Made by a program: the position numbers and the translations under genes. The notes under the pieces were generated by a model. It ran no database searches and was not told where the DNA came from. It was given only the letters and a program-made list of their open reading frames with translations. Of a stretch of DNA of 64,000 nucleotides, positions 40,602-52,694 are shown piece by piece (the first letter of the stretch is position 1; every line of letters begins with the position of its first letter). The stretch is from Stratiolaelaps scimitus (taxonomy: Eukaryota; Arthropoda; Arachnida; Mesostigmata; Laelapidae): NCBI GenBank assembly GCA_019614645.1, contig JABWDB010000002.1, forward strand, positions 16,095,501 to 16,159,500. Reading direction: 5' to 3'.

Positions 40602-42488
40602 CTAAACATCATGTTGCTCCGCAGAGTCGACCAATTTGGATTCGATTTTCTCCTGCCGTCTTACGTGCACACCCAGCATGTGCACCTTTAGATTTCCCTT
40701 CTGGACCGAGGCGTACGTGCAGCCTTCGTATGGACACTTGAACGGCTTCTCGCTGCTGTGTATCGGCAGATGCTTCTTAAGCTGGCTCCATGACGAGAAG
40801 GTCTTCTTGCACACCATGCAGAGTTGGCGACGGCCAGCTTTCGTTCGCTTTCTCGCCACGCTGAAGTGGGTGGCAATTAGTGAGTCGATTGTGACGACCT
40901 TCCCCGGCGGAGCTCGAATCGTGTCGTGACGATTTGGCGCTGACGACTTCGATGTCGACGACAGCGGTCTGCCGGTACCTCGAAGGGGCATAAGCGACTT
41001 CATGGGCCGCTTCGGCGTGACGACGGAGCGGTACACGTGCTCGTCCATGATATGCCTCTCCATCGCGTCGGCTTGGATAAACGTTTGATCACAGTAAAGA
41101 CATGAAAATCCCGTTGGCTCAACGCTTGCCTGAGGAATGACGTCGTCTTGTCGCGAGTCGTCGAGCGATGAATCGCCGTCTGGTCCCTCTGCCGCCAGGT
41201 TACGAGGTTTACGGCCGCTGTCGCTGAGCTCGTCGTCGAGATTTTGGCAACTCATCGCCTCATCGTCGTCCACAGTGTTACCCGACTCATCGAAAATGCC
41301 CCCGTAGTCTTCACTGCCGGCGTCATCCTCATCGGCGACCTCATCCTTGATGCCGGCACTGCTACCTGCCTCGCCCCGACTCGGAGAGGACTCATCATCC
41401 ATCTCGTGCGGGTCAAGATCATGTCCGTTTAGTCTGGCTTCGGCTCTCACAAATTCGCTAACTCGCAGCGAAGCCTGGCGACGAGGTCGTGGCTTAACAG
41501 AAACGCTAGCAGCAAGCTGACTACTGCTGCTAATCGATTTACTTGACGGAGGTCGAGATTTCAACAGGGATATACTAGCGGGTAAATGCGGTAAGGCTGA
41601 TGCTTTTCGAGCAGGCAATGCATGTTTAGAAGCAGTGTCATTATGTTTCGGTATCAGAACTTGAGCCTGTGCTGTGGATTTTCGAGCAGACACGCGCTCG
41701 AGGAAGGCTGGTTTCGCCGCAGCTGTAATATCTGTCTTCCGTATCATTGACTTCACATCTGCCACGTCTACAACAAGAGATGACACTATGGCGTTTGAAG
41801 GACTCTTCTTGCGGTTGGTCACTGTCCCAATATCGGATGATGCCGACATATCTCGATTTTTCTTGCCGGCAGCCGTGTGCCGCAGTATGCTGCGGCCAAT
41901 GGGATCTATCGTAATCGAACTGTTGCTATCACACGTTGCTGAGGCTTTCGCTGTCTGCGGATCAGAGGTAATGATGCCGCTAAGCTGCAGGGCTTCGAGT
42001 GTGCCTTCAATTTGCCGATTCCGACGTTGAGCAACTATTGGCCTTACTGATTTCTCGCCATCTGCTGCAGACTCTGACCGTCGGTGACTCGAGATGGATA
42101 GACCCTTTTTCAACTGTCTCCGGGTAGACTTCTTGAGAATATGTTTCTTCAATCGAATGTTAGGGTAACGGCTGGTCGGACCGAGAATTTGGAGGGCTAT
42201 CTGCTGCTCGTAGACATCGTCGTCGAAGAAAGAATAACAGGAATCGACATGATCCATCATACGAGCCACCATAGATACACTTTCCTGAAAATCCAAGCAC
42301 AATCACGTAAGAAAGCTGTATCTCATTGGTTGTCCAAGTCCAACAAATCAGCTTGAGCCAATATGCGTACGAGGGCCATGTCAGCAATATGCATATATTG
42401 TTCATACGTAAAATATAGCGACACATAAGATCAGAGCTTATACCTCGTAACTTTCGCGGATTCTATCATTGGTGCCATTTTGGCTCAT
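40602..42488 (-). CDS. C2H2 zinc-finger protein with three fingers
   Basis: Two minus-strand exons, 42444-42488 (15 codons, MSQNGTNDRIRESYE) and 40602-42284, join in phase 0 to 575 residues. The first 400 residues are Ser/Asp/Arg-rich and largely disordered, with an acidic central block and several KR-rich clusters that could act as nuclear localisation signals. Finger 1 begins near residue 410 (CLYCDQTFIQADAMERHIMD). After a 70-residue basic linker come fingers 2 and 3, near residues 504 and 532: CMVCKKTFSSWSQLKKHLPIH, joined by SSEKPFK to CPYEGCTYASVQKGNLKVHM. The TGEKP-like linker between fingers 2 and 3 suggests DNA binding by the pair. A nuclear transcription regulator is likely. No specific orthologue is recognised. 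The acceptor TTTTCAG at 42285-42290 supports the second exon. Confidence 0.85.
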
Positions 42489-42819
42489 CGCGGTCGGCCA
42501 CCTTCCTTCTGTAAGAATCGCTCAACAAAGAATCGTTGGTTAGATGTAACGTCGTAAATTTGCAAACTTGTTCTTATGCGTTCTCTCTCTCTCTCTCACT
42601 CTCTGTCTAGCTCTGTCTCTGAATCTACCTCTTTTCTGTGGGTGTTCGCGACGACTTAACAAATTTCGATTCGTCGACATAGTGCAGCGGTCAGGCCCAA
42701 TCCCTCCCAACACCTGTGGGTAGATTACTAGTTAGCACATGAAGTGGGAGCATCTCGCCATTAGCTGCACCTGCGCACCTACTAAGCTTACGACTACGTC
42801 AGACAACGTACGATATCCG

Positions 42820-42867
42820 GATATCCTATGGTGCTCAACACCACATTGTCAAGCACCATCGGATATC
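42820..42867. repeat. 16-bp inverted repeat with 16-base loop
   Basis: The left arm 42820-42835 (GATATCCTATGGTGCT) and the right arm 42852-42867 (AGCACCATCGGATATC) pair over 16 bases with one mismatch. A further GATATCC lies just left of the left arm. It could be a structured RNA, a miniature element remnant or chance. Confidence 0.55.
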
Positions 42868-45800
42868 TCGACATTTCTTCCACTGACAAACAAACGTGTA
42901 GATCGTTCATAAAACGGCAAGTACATAGACGTACTATTAAGCTGGACGTATTTTGCTCGACCACCGTAGAGGCTGAAAGCGGCGTTAATCTGCATTGCAC
43001 AGTAGATCGTCACGCAAGGTTACGTTCTGGTTGAACTTGTTAGATCGATACATGCTTCTTGCAGATAGAAGCTGAGACCGGACACTTTTGTCATCACGAA
43101 ATTTACATACGGAATGGCATATTGCTCATCGTTAAAGGGCTCCCGTGCGGCGTGTTAGTAACTAACAGCATTCAGATGCAACGAAATATCAAAGCGAAAG
43201 CCGTTTGACCTAATGTTGAGCGTCTAAACGAGCACAGAAGCTAAGCATTGCCATTTAAAAACCTCACCATCGAAATGAGTCTCCATTCCTGATGATACGA
43301 CAGATGCGATCTACAGCAAATCAGGCAACCTGCAAGAGGGTATTTGATGTACACAACGTAAATCATTAAAAACGGTGAAAATAAATTTCGAAGGATGGCT
43401 GTCTCTGAACGACAGAATGGGGGCTAACTTACAGAAAATAACCCGAGAACACAAATAATGAAACAAAATAATTCCGATATATAGATTTAGCGATATGGAG
43501 TTATCAAATTATTTGTCAATCGTTTTAAGGAAAATGTCAAGCGACTCAGATTTTCCGAAGTCGTGCTCCGTTATGTTGGTTAGAAAATCAGTGGAGATTC
43601 GTCATCGAAACTATTTTTCATCGTGATCTAAGCTGATTTCGTTGTTTAGGTTATCCGAGTATTTAGTATTCGTACCGATCTTGGTGCACACACGTCTTGT
43701 CGACTAGACCGAGTATATCGCCCAATGGCGACTATCAAGAAAATCATTTGGGTGTCCTCTGGAGGACGAACCTTCAATTTGTAGGTCAATCCGATGAATC
43801 GGTGTCGAAATGCTCATTGCAGCGGGGATAGTTCCATCACATGAAAAATCTGCGAACCTGATCGACGGGCAGGCACGGAAAAACAACTCAACAAAATGTC
43901 TTGATGATGTCCCCACCGAATTCGAATGTTTAGAAATAGCATCAGACCGCCAGTAAGGACTTGAAGCGTCACAAGCTGTTGTCGACTCCACCTTGAGCAA
44001 ATAGAGCATTTATCTACTCGCACTGAATGGTCGAAGTGAATTCTGAAATTATTATTTGTACAGCTGAACGCAGACGTTAGATCGAGAACCCTATCCGGAG
44101 TGTCGATCTATCTTGCTTTTCACTTGAATCGCAACTATTCATTGTCCTCGACCGTGGTACAAACGAATGATGCACTAATCAAGTCTCATTTCATTAAGTT
44201 ATTCATGGGTAGATATAAGACGCTGTCTGCTCTCAGCGTAGGCAAGTGCAATGTTGTAGATAAGCGTATCCAGCTTTAGCCTCGATATATGACCTATTAA
44301 TGAGCATCTAGACCATCTGGCAATATTCCATAATGTCATTTGTTTTCAACTCTATGTGGATCCATTTAACAATTCACAATGATGACGCCAACCGTTTGAC
44401 CATGTGTGGTGCCTGATTGCCAAAGCTCGACGTCGCCTCTGCTTAAATGACATTAATTATTATCGCAAGGCAATATTCCCTAGAGTTTCGTCTTTCAAAA
44501 CATCAACATAGTCACGAACGATGATATCTCTCTCACTAATTAAATAAAAATGCCAATGCCGAAAAATGGGAGACACTTGTGTCATTTTGGGGAACATCTC
44601 CGACCCATGGACCAGCAGAGACAATATATGAACGTCATAATGTTTCTGTTATTATTTCCTCTAACTGACAAATATGCACAAAGTGCAGATCGTCAAATAA
44701 AATACAGGAACTTCACATTGGTGTCCCGCGCAGTGATTATACAGACACGTATTCAGGTCCGTTTCCTTACTAAATCATTCATGTTGAATAGAATGCCATT
44801 ACTGACCTGTTCTGAGTTCGGCATGATCAAATCGAAGTGATATTCGTCAGCTGTGCCGCACACACACACACACATACACACAACCCCTTCAGATAGATAT
44901 TTATCGAATACACATCGACAATGTTCGTTTAGCTCATTTGACAGATTTCCGAAGCCCAAGATGACCAGAAACGCGCAAGATTGCATATATAGATAAGAAT
45001 ATATAATATATATATATTTACATATATATATGCATAAGGAGTTTCCCCCACAGAGCCGAGCATATCTACATAGGCGTGAACCGTATACCAAGCACGTATA
45101 GCTCACCTAGTTAATCCGTTCGTCGTCGATGTTCGCCGAAATTTCACACAAAATTCTCCGCCTTAGCGCAGCGGGGCGTGGACGAATCATAGAACTGTTC
45201 GGCCAGAATTGTTCACTCCTCACCCGATGAACGACGACTAGACTGATGGACACATTGCCCTATTGCGGGCATAAGGTTATGGTGGTCATATTCCGAAGTT
45301 GGCTGATTCCGTAGTTGCACTCGCTCGGCGCGTGTCTCTCTCTCTCTCTCTGCGTGTGTGCGTGTGTGTCTGTGGTGAGTGCTGCAGCAACAATAGAATA
45401 TTGCTGCTGCTGTTGTTGTTGTTGTCCCGATTTGTTTATTTACATCGCGCTGCGTCTAAGCGCAGCATCTGGTCCGATCGGAGCGATGCGGGTCCGTCAC
45501 GAACAACATGTTACACTGACCGGGAGAGAGAGAGATGGAGCAAGCGAAAGGGTGTATCTACGATCATTTTCGGCGTCGCTGAACGAGCGGATGACGAGAG
45601 CGAGATAGAGAGAGAGAGCAAGAGAGACACAGCCAAGGGAGGTTGTTCCGGCGGGATTGCCTGCCACAACTGATTTCGGGTGTAACATCAACAGCTCAGC
45701 TGGTTCATTTGTGATGCAGGTACATTCGTGTACACTTGAGGCGTAGGGAGAAAAAAAACGAATATATCGAAGATATACCCACACCGATAACGCAATAATC

Positions 45801-46159
45801 GGATGTGCTAATCAGTCGTCGGTTTCTTTGTCGGCTCTGCAAGCGACCCCTGTCAATGTGTAATGATTTCGGCGAGAAGCGGGATTCTTCGACGTCGGGC
45901 GGATTAATTGAGCGGGTGATCAGTGTCAAAAAACAATCACTCACACTAAACATCCACTGTCTCAAACGACTGACAGCACAATACAACGCAACGAAACGAT
46001 GGAGAAGAAGCATCCGTCCCTGCAATGCGTCGATTCATCCGTCAAATAATTCGTCTTGGTCGTATGTGTGCGTGTGTGTGTATTGTTGACGTTCGAATTC
46101 GCTCTGTCGGTGCGTGTGCCGCGGGGCTGGCAGAGAACACTCGGTTGTTGATGTTTCGA

Positions 46160-46225
46160 GAGAAGTAAGGTAAAGCTTTATTGGTTTATTAAAGGAGCTG
46201 CAATTTCACACGTTTTTTTTTTCTT
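46160..46225 (-). mobile_element. 3' remnant of a non-LTR element (second copy)
   Basis: On the minus strand the frame reads LYKLKKKKKTCEIAAPLINQ and then stops, followed by CTTTACC-type tail sequence. It matches the 27740-27825 remnant over about 43 bases with three differences, and more weakly upstream. It is a 5'-truncated copy of the same dispersed element. Confidence 0.7.
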
Positions 46226-47271
46226 CTTAAGTTTGTACAATTTTGCACTACGGTAACATTCTTGCAGACTTGTATGCACAGTTTGTTTGCAGTTGTGAAG
46301 ACTCGGAGGTAAAATCGTCATCAGCAGGCAAGTTGACATTGGACGTCCACCGAACAATATGTGCATATGCTAAATCGAAGATGTATAGATCTGAGCCGAC
46401 ATCGAACCGATATGTTTTACTCGAAATGATATTCTGTCAATTGCTCATCTTGTGTAGCTGACATCTCAAGCGGGGACTATACAATGAGAACTAGAAAAGG
46501 TTAAATGAAATGTCGGAAGATTACGGGTGACATTTTCTTGTTTCGTCTGGGTCCGGTTGACAGAGACGGCTGAATCGAATTCGCCCATTCTAGATTAAGC
46601 ATCTGACTGGAAAAAGCCGAAGACCGCAGGTTCAAGTTCCACGTCGGGTTGACATATCGAGAACTTAGGCGGTGTAAAAAAAGGAACGTCAAGTCCGTTA
46701 ATAAACTAGACCTTTGTATTGTATTGGAGACAGGATTAGACGATTACAAAGTGAAGCCAATATTCTGGCCAGCACAAAATACTTTAGATGATATTCTTGG
46801 GATACGTTTTAATGGACCAATGCAAGCTTGCTTTCTGATTTATTTTTTGGTAAAGCTTTCAACCTCGTCACTCGTAGGCTATAGACTGAAACAATAGATG
46901 GATACGAGTTAGAACACAGGGTGTCTATGGTGCATTTCATACGCAGAAAAAGGCGAGCATATTTCAGCATTTCAATAAGCAATGTATGGTGTATATTTCT
47001 ATGAATTACTCTACGTTTGTCCACATAACCACTCTGTATTAGCCACAGTAGTAGTTGTAGCTCTCTGGCTGAAGGCTTGTACGGCTATTACACATGGGAC
47101 CCCAGTAACAGAACGTGTTTATTGAACGTGGTGGATTTTTTTAGAGCGTTCCAATGGTGAACCGTCCCAGCTAACCAGGAACATTTCGTCGTTTCTATCT
47201 GCTTTTGCTGTGGCTGTTGCGGTGGCCAATCCTCCTGTGCAGGGTAGCACTACCGTCTATCTAAAATCGGA

Positions 47272-50267
47272 ATGGCATCGAGAACACAAGCGGCCTCCCA
47301 AAATGTCGCTGCAGCAGCGGCGGCAGCAGCGACGGCAACAGCCCGCGCCGAACTGCTCCGTCGAAAAATTGAAGACAAAAGGAGACTTGAAAAGGATTCA
47401 CTTCGGGCGGTGGAAGCTCTCCTCGAAAAGGACATCTCCGAAGCGTATTTTATGTAGGTTCATGTTGACTGGAATCAGAGCCAAGGGCAGCAGCGCTTGA
47501 GCAAGCATACTAGATTATCGTGAAGATATCGAAGTTTGTTGTGTCATCCAGGTACGATTAGTCATGAATCGTAATAGCATCGTGGTCGTCATTGCTTGGG
47601 GCAATCAAAGGGTGAATTTAAATGGCAAAGTAAAAATAGTTTCCGGTGGTGGTCCAATCTGCGATTTTCCAGTGAGCAGTGTCGAATGCTTTGGCAGCAG
47701 AGCTACCAGGACTGTACTGAGGAGCGGGCGGTAGGCCTACTCTGTGGGTATCCGCTCTGTGATAACGCGGTACCGCCACCAGGCACGAAGCGTCCCCAGT
47801 ATAAAATCTGCACTCGCACCAACAAAGTACGTACGGAAGAATAGCCATGAAGAGCAGGACTCAGGAGCACTTTAGCTTAGATAAATCCCCGCATACATTC
47901 GTTGGTTAATGATGGAGTCATATTTGGACGGGGCGATTGTCGACAACGGTGAATTTCCCAGCACGCGCAGAGTTCGGAGTTGATTGCTTCAGCCTGCTGA
48001 TTTGGGGAAACTCTGAATACCATTAACGTCAGTGCTTCTATACAATGGTCGAAGTCTGCCTGTATCAGTGAGAAACATCACACAAGACATCAGTTGTGTC
48101 CAACTCACACAAACAACTCTGTTAATTACGGATTCATGACGTATTTTCGGACTCGATCGAAATCAGGAGTTCTGATAGCAGCTGCGATGCACTGTTCACT
48201 ACTAATAATGGTGCCACTCGATTAACATGTCATTTATTGATCTCTTTTTTTCATGTATTAAACATCAAATCTATTATCATCTCTTGTAGGTATTCAAAAT
48301 GGAAAATCGGCTGTCGTTCTGCAGCGCGTGGTGCTATAAGGCGTCCGAATGGATTAAACGCCAGTTGAGTGAGGTGCCCCACTGGATGATCGAAGAGCCT
48401 TATAATAAACCACTTGAGATACTTAAAAACGATGTTAACCAGAATGCGAAAGATACTGACAAGACACAGCTAAGCAGTTCATGCCATCCCGCGACGGTCA
48501 GGATCAGCATTGACGGCAACGACGATCTCTGTGATAATAATCCGGACTGTATTATTTCATCCTCTAAGAGGGTCACAATGGAAGAGGTAGACATTAATAA
48601 TAATGATAATAATATCGATAATATATCCGATATGCAAGCACTCGCTACTGATCTTCTTAATGCACTCCGCCGCATGGTCGGTGAAGCAGGCCTCGTACTA
48701 ATTTAAAGTCAAATCTAGTTAAAGCTGAAATGTTTCACATATTCCAGAGGCGAGGAGTACATTCCTGAGAGCATCATTTGCTGGCAGTAGCCCTGCCCTT
48801 GGGATAACAATAGTGATCTAATGATATGGGTACTACTAAACGGGATGGCTCTATGAGGCAGCGTGACGCCAAACTGAATCATAAAATGTTCGACAATTTG
48901 CATTTATATATACATATATATATATATATCAATTGGCAAGCCGGTTTTTCTCGGTGGTCCTCTATAGCAGTATGCATATATTTAAGAGATCATCATTGAC
49001 CACCATTCCCTCGTGTCCTGTGGGTGTCGATATCAATTTCAGGTTGATAAATGTGCAGATGGCCTGGAGAACATCAGCATCGAGAGGAAAGCTTGTCTAC
49101 CGGCCGCATTGCCAAAAACATCGACAGTGATACTCGCGATAGCGTCAGCGGGCAACCCGGTTACCTCAAAACCTTTCCAGCCGGGTGTTGCCGATGGTTC
49201 GCCGATCATGAGTGCAAGTAGGCTTGAAGCGCTACTTTGCGAATGGATAACCATCTCCACACTACATCACATCGTAGGGCGAGATCGTTTTCTCGAGCTG
49301 CGAGCTAAATTCGACAAGGGCAAAAGCAAGACCAGCTCCCTTGAGCAGGATGAGTACGCCATAAAGTACGAAAGGCTATGTCGTTTTCTCGACGAACAGG
49401 ACCAACTCGAGGGCATTACGTACGATGATGAATCAATTAAGGCGGGCCAACCAAACCGAATTCGAAGGAAGCCTAGACGAGGCCCTGTGAAAAAATCGGT
49501 CACGTTCACAGGCAATGCCCCAATTGTGAAAGACAATGAAATTCCCGCGACTTCCTCAACGGCCACCACCACAACAACGGTTGTTAGTGCGCCGAGCAGA
49601 AAGGCAAAAGCCATAGAGAATCGCCAAAAACCGCTCGCAGCTTCTGCTAACGTAGCAGAGCCTGTACTTCCGCCAGTGGAGAAACACCAGCGACACGCGG
49701 CTCGTAAGCAGATTCTACTTGATCGATTAACTCCAATTGCCGACGAACTTGCAGCTCATTTACCGATGCCGCCGTTGCAGATGTCACGAGCGCTTTCGGA
49801 ACTCATTGACACACTACGATTGACAAAGGATAATTGCATGCTTCGACCGAGGGACACACTTGTCGTGTTTATGGTGATGTTAATGCTATTAGATCGACGA
49901 TCCGGAGGAGAAGGCACGGTGCCGGAAGCAGTCAGAGAGCCAACGAGGCTAGCCCTAAATGAGGCTAACCTGTCATGGGGCGATCTAAGGCTAGCAATAG
50001 GTAAAGCCACTGATCCTGAAAGGTTATTCAGGTCAACCTGAAGATCTTCAAGAGGTTTAAGGGCCTTCTGAAGCTAGACAACACGAAGCTTTCAAGTGCC
50101 TGACCTGGAAATTTGGCTGAATAATTTTTCTATGGTACAGGAGGTGGCTATTACTGTTGGACGGTCAACAAGCCAACACATTTGATTTGGTAGAGCCACA
50201 TGAGATTCAGCAAGAGGAAAAGAAACTGAAACAAATCGACTTATTTATTATTGTGTATCTGTTTAAT
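47272..50267 (+). CDS. RPAP2: RPAP2, RNA polymerase II-associated protein 2 (Rtr1-type CTD phosphatase)
   Basis: RPAP2/Rtr1 removes Ser5 phosphate from the RNA polymerase II CTD and helps import the polymerase. Exons: 47272-47453, 47673-47826, 48290-48676, 49043-50031 and 50141-50267, about 612 residues, the same as the human protein. The start MASRTQAASQNV leads into a poly-Ala stretch, then the helical ELLRRKIEDKRRLEKDSLRA. The Rtr1 zinc region follows: LLCGYPLCDN (Cys about 85 and 90) and SFCSAWCYKASEWI (Cys about 123 and 127). The long fourth exon carries a Lys-rich linker and a helical C-terminal part (MSRALSELIDTLRLTKDN). Junctions 1 and 2 are firm. The exon 3 donor (ATG|GTCGGT) is weak, and exon 5 is optional: without that splice the frame stops at 50041. 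AATAAA at 50301 supports the 3' end. Confidence 0.88.
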
Positions 50268-50306
50268 ACCTTGTGATGACATCAATACGCGAATGTTGTA
50301 AATAAA

Positions 50307-51473
50307 CTGTTTATAAATACTTGTCTATATTCAAATTCAAACTGTACCTTGTTAGCGGAACTTCAGTCTTTCCTCGTTAGCAAATATTGAACCATAGTAT
50401 TACATCACAGTGCAGGTATAAACTAATGCTAATCACTGTAAAAATAAGAGATTTAATTTGATATAAAATATATACAAGTCGTGGTATACACAAGTGAAAT
50501 TATTACAGTAATCCTTCCTTAACTTCGATCGAGAACTTTTGGGCTGACTTAAGCTGTCGAGTCGTACTTGAAACCGAACCCCAGACCATAGGCAATGGAT
50601 ACGCAAGGGTCTGGCGACTCACCTATACTATGACATTTGAAAAAAATCTGTTGGACGACGGGTTGTTTTTCAACAACGGCAGTTTTTAGAAGAGATACTA
50701 TCAGACTAATTAAGCTATCTTCTAGTCATCTAGTATGGTAATGGGAAGAATGCCGCATGTCTGAAGAACATGCAACACTACTCTCCACGATAATCCTTCC
50801 AACAACCACCTCTAGAGCGGCGTTCTGAATAACTTCCCATACATATCCCTTGGCAGAGAAGAACAAGCAGCATCATGTTCTCTATACAAAAGGGGACTTT
50901 CGATAGAAAAGGATCCTCACCTCTCGAGACACCGGATGGATTCAACGACCGTATAACATGTAAAGTAAATGGCTCCAGGCTGACTCACAGCCGGCGTTTA
51001 ACGTCCACGGTTCAACTGCTGTGCTGCGGCATTGCTTCATAAAATGGACCCCTTAAAAGTAAATATGCAACGGAACTCGTATACCTGCGTGTCTCCTCCG
51101 ATAACATGTGGATGCCATGATCCCATATGAACATATTGTTTTAGGTGAGATACACTCGTACGGATCACTTGGCCGTGACGTGATCAGTTTGCCCTGCAGC
51201 TTACCTATTTCTAAACTAGTTGATAAATCTTTTCCTCTAAAAAAATTAGAAGAATTATTGACATGAAAACTTAACGAATTTTTGTTTTAAGAATTATTCT
51301 AAAAATAATAAGAATTCGTTATATAATAAAACAGGAGCTAATTAAAAAATACTTTGGTCTGAGGTCAAGGCACTATAACAATGAAAAAAAAGGTACGACA
51401 CGGGTGTCTGCTGCTCGTAGTAACATTTAGTAATTGTTTGGCAGCACGAGCAGTGACTGTTATTATTGTCTAG
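50307..51473. other. Interval between RPAP2 and the unassigned exons
   Basis: No exon is supported. Composition is AT-rich around 51230-51360 with AATTATT-type runs. An ATG at 51381 starts a 30-codon frame with a signal-peptide-like hydrophobic core (HGCLLLVVTFSNCLAARA) that stops at 51470, just before the next candidate exon. Confidence 0.4.
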
Positions 51474-52017
51474 GCAAACTGTTCCCTACGCATATTCGTA
51501 CCATTTACGATATTTCTAAAAAATATATATCATTTGCAATTGCCAATAGCGATTTTCCCAGAGCAATACATGAGGAAATTTTGAAGGCCAACTTTCCTAG
51601 CAGCTTCTTAGTAAACTGGCGAGCAGTTCAAGTACGGTTGCACCCGCGTTTGTATTTTTCCCTTAATAGGCGGTGTCACACAGGATGTTAGATCAAAATC
51701 TGTGGCGGCTATATTATATGATAGATCTATATATTTGACTCCACAAAGTAGTACTTAAACCTAAAGCCTCCCCATCTCCGTCTGTGCGATTTCCGTTGTG
51801 TTAAATGCGCTCCATAACAGTTTCAGACGCACCTGCCGCCACGGAAAAATCTGTCAAAGCATGCCTCCAGTTTCTTATTAATTATTTCGCAAAGCAATCG
51901 TGCTCTCCCGAATCAGACAGTGGGGTCAATTGCTGCCAAGGTAGCTGGGGTATGACCTTAAGTGAAAAAAATGATCTTTTTCATAAGATCATACGAGAAA
52001 ACACATTGACTAAATAG
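51474..52017 (+). other. Two coding-like exons of an unrecognised gene
   Basis: Exon-like stretch 1 (51474-51631), between ATTGTCTAG and a GTACGG donor, reads LFPTHIRTIYDISKKYISFA, then PRAIHEEILKANFPSSF. Exon-like stretch 2 begins after TTTCAG (about 51827) and ends at a stop at 52017; it reads SVKACLQFLINYFAKQ, then TLSEKNDLFHKII. Both have the amphipathic pattern of helical protein. Their phases do not join directly (phase 0 against phase 1), so another exon, a different donor or decay must be invoked. The first stretch faintly recalls the helical C-terminal domains of SRA1/Sec31, but this is not firm. Confidence 0.35.
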
Positions 52018-52694
52018 GGTCGCTTTTTAGGGAGTGTTCTTCTCGTCGAGGTGTCGCGTTTGCGCTATATGTTAGCCGTTAAAATATAACGAGATTTCGA
52101 TTTTTGTCAATAGCGTCATTCCTACAACAAAATTCTAAAGGACCAACGTTCAGCTGAGATTCAAAGACGGAAAAAGTAATCTATACCTTACATTGGCCAT
52201 ATCTCCAAAGCAGGCATAATACCGGCAAGACTCGGGCTTCGAAGTAGATAAACTTGCTGCCATAGTCTATCATTTCAGTTCATGAACCAAGCAGGCTACG
52301 ACAATATGCATGTATGCATCATGTATGTGTGTGTGCGTATGTGTGTGAATGAGTGCACGCGTAATTCTATTGAATATAATACCAACAACAAATATAAATT
52401 AGGTTTAGGTAAACCGTATTTGGCGCCGAAACAATATGGCGACAGCCACGCAGCTCGATTGTGATCAGTGGCTTCGAATGTGTCGATCCCGTGTTTGTGT
52501 GTAGCGTAGGCTATGTGCCGTGATACCGATCGCAACCAGTTTTGCCAAAATATACCTAGTGTTTCATGTTCATATTGCGCTTGCGTCGTGGTGTGCCTCG
52601 GCGAAACCCTCTTCGATTCGACGAGTGGCCCTGGCAGAGCGAACCATCCGCCCTGTGAATTCTGTTTGGTGCTAGACGAGGTGCTACCGACAGA

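Larger units (their letters stand above)
42489..47271. other. Interval 42.5-47.3 kb without a recognised gene
   Basis: It holds CT runs (about 42581-42612, 45331-45350), a hairpin at 42820-42867, (TA)n near 45000-45030, a CA run near 44862-44880, a GC-richer zone with CTG/TTG and GA runs at about 45300-45670 that may be a promoter, and a non-LTR remnant at 46160-46225. The promoter of the zinc-finger gene should lie at its left edge. No exon was supported. Confidence 0.5.
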
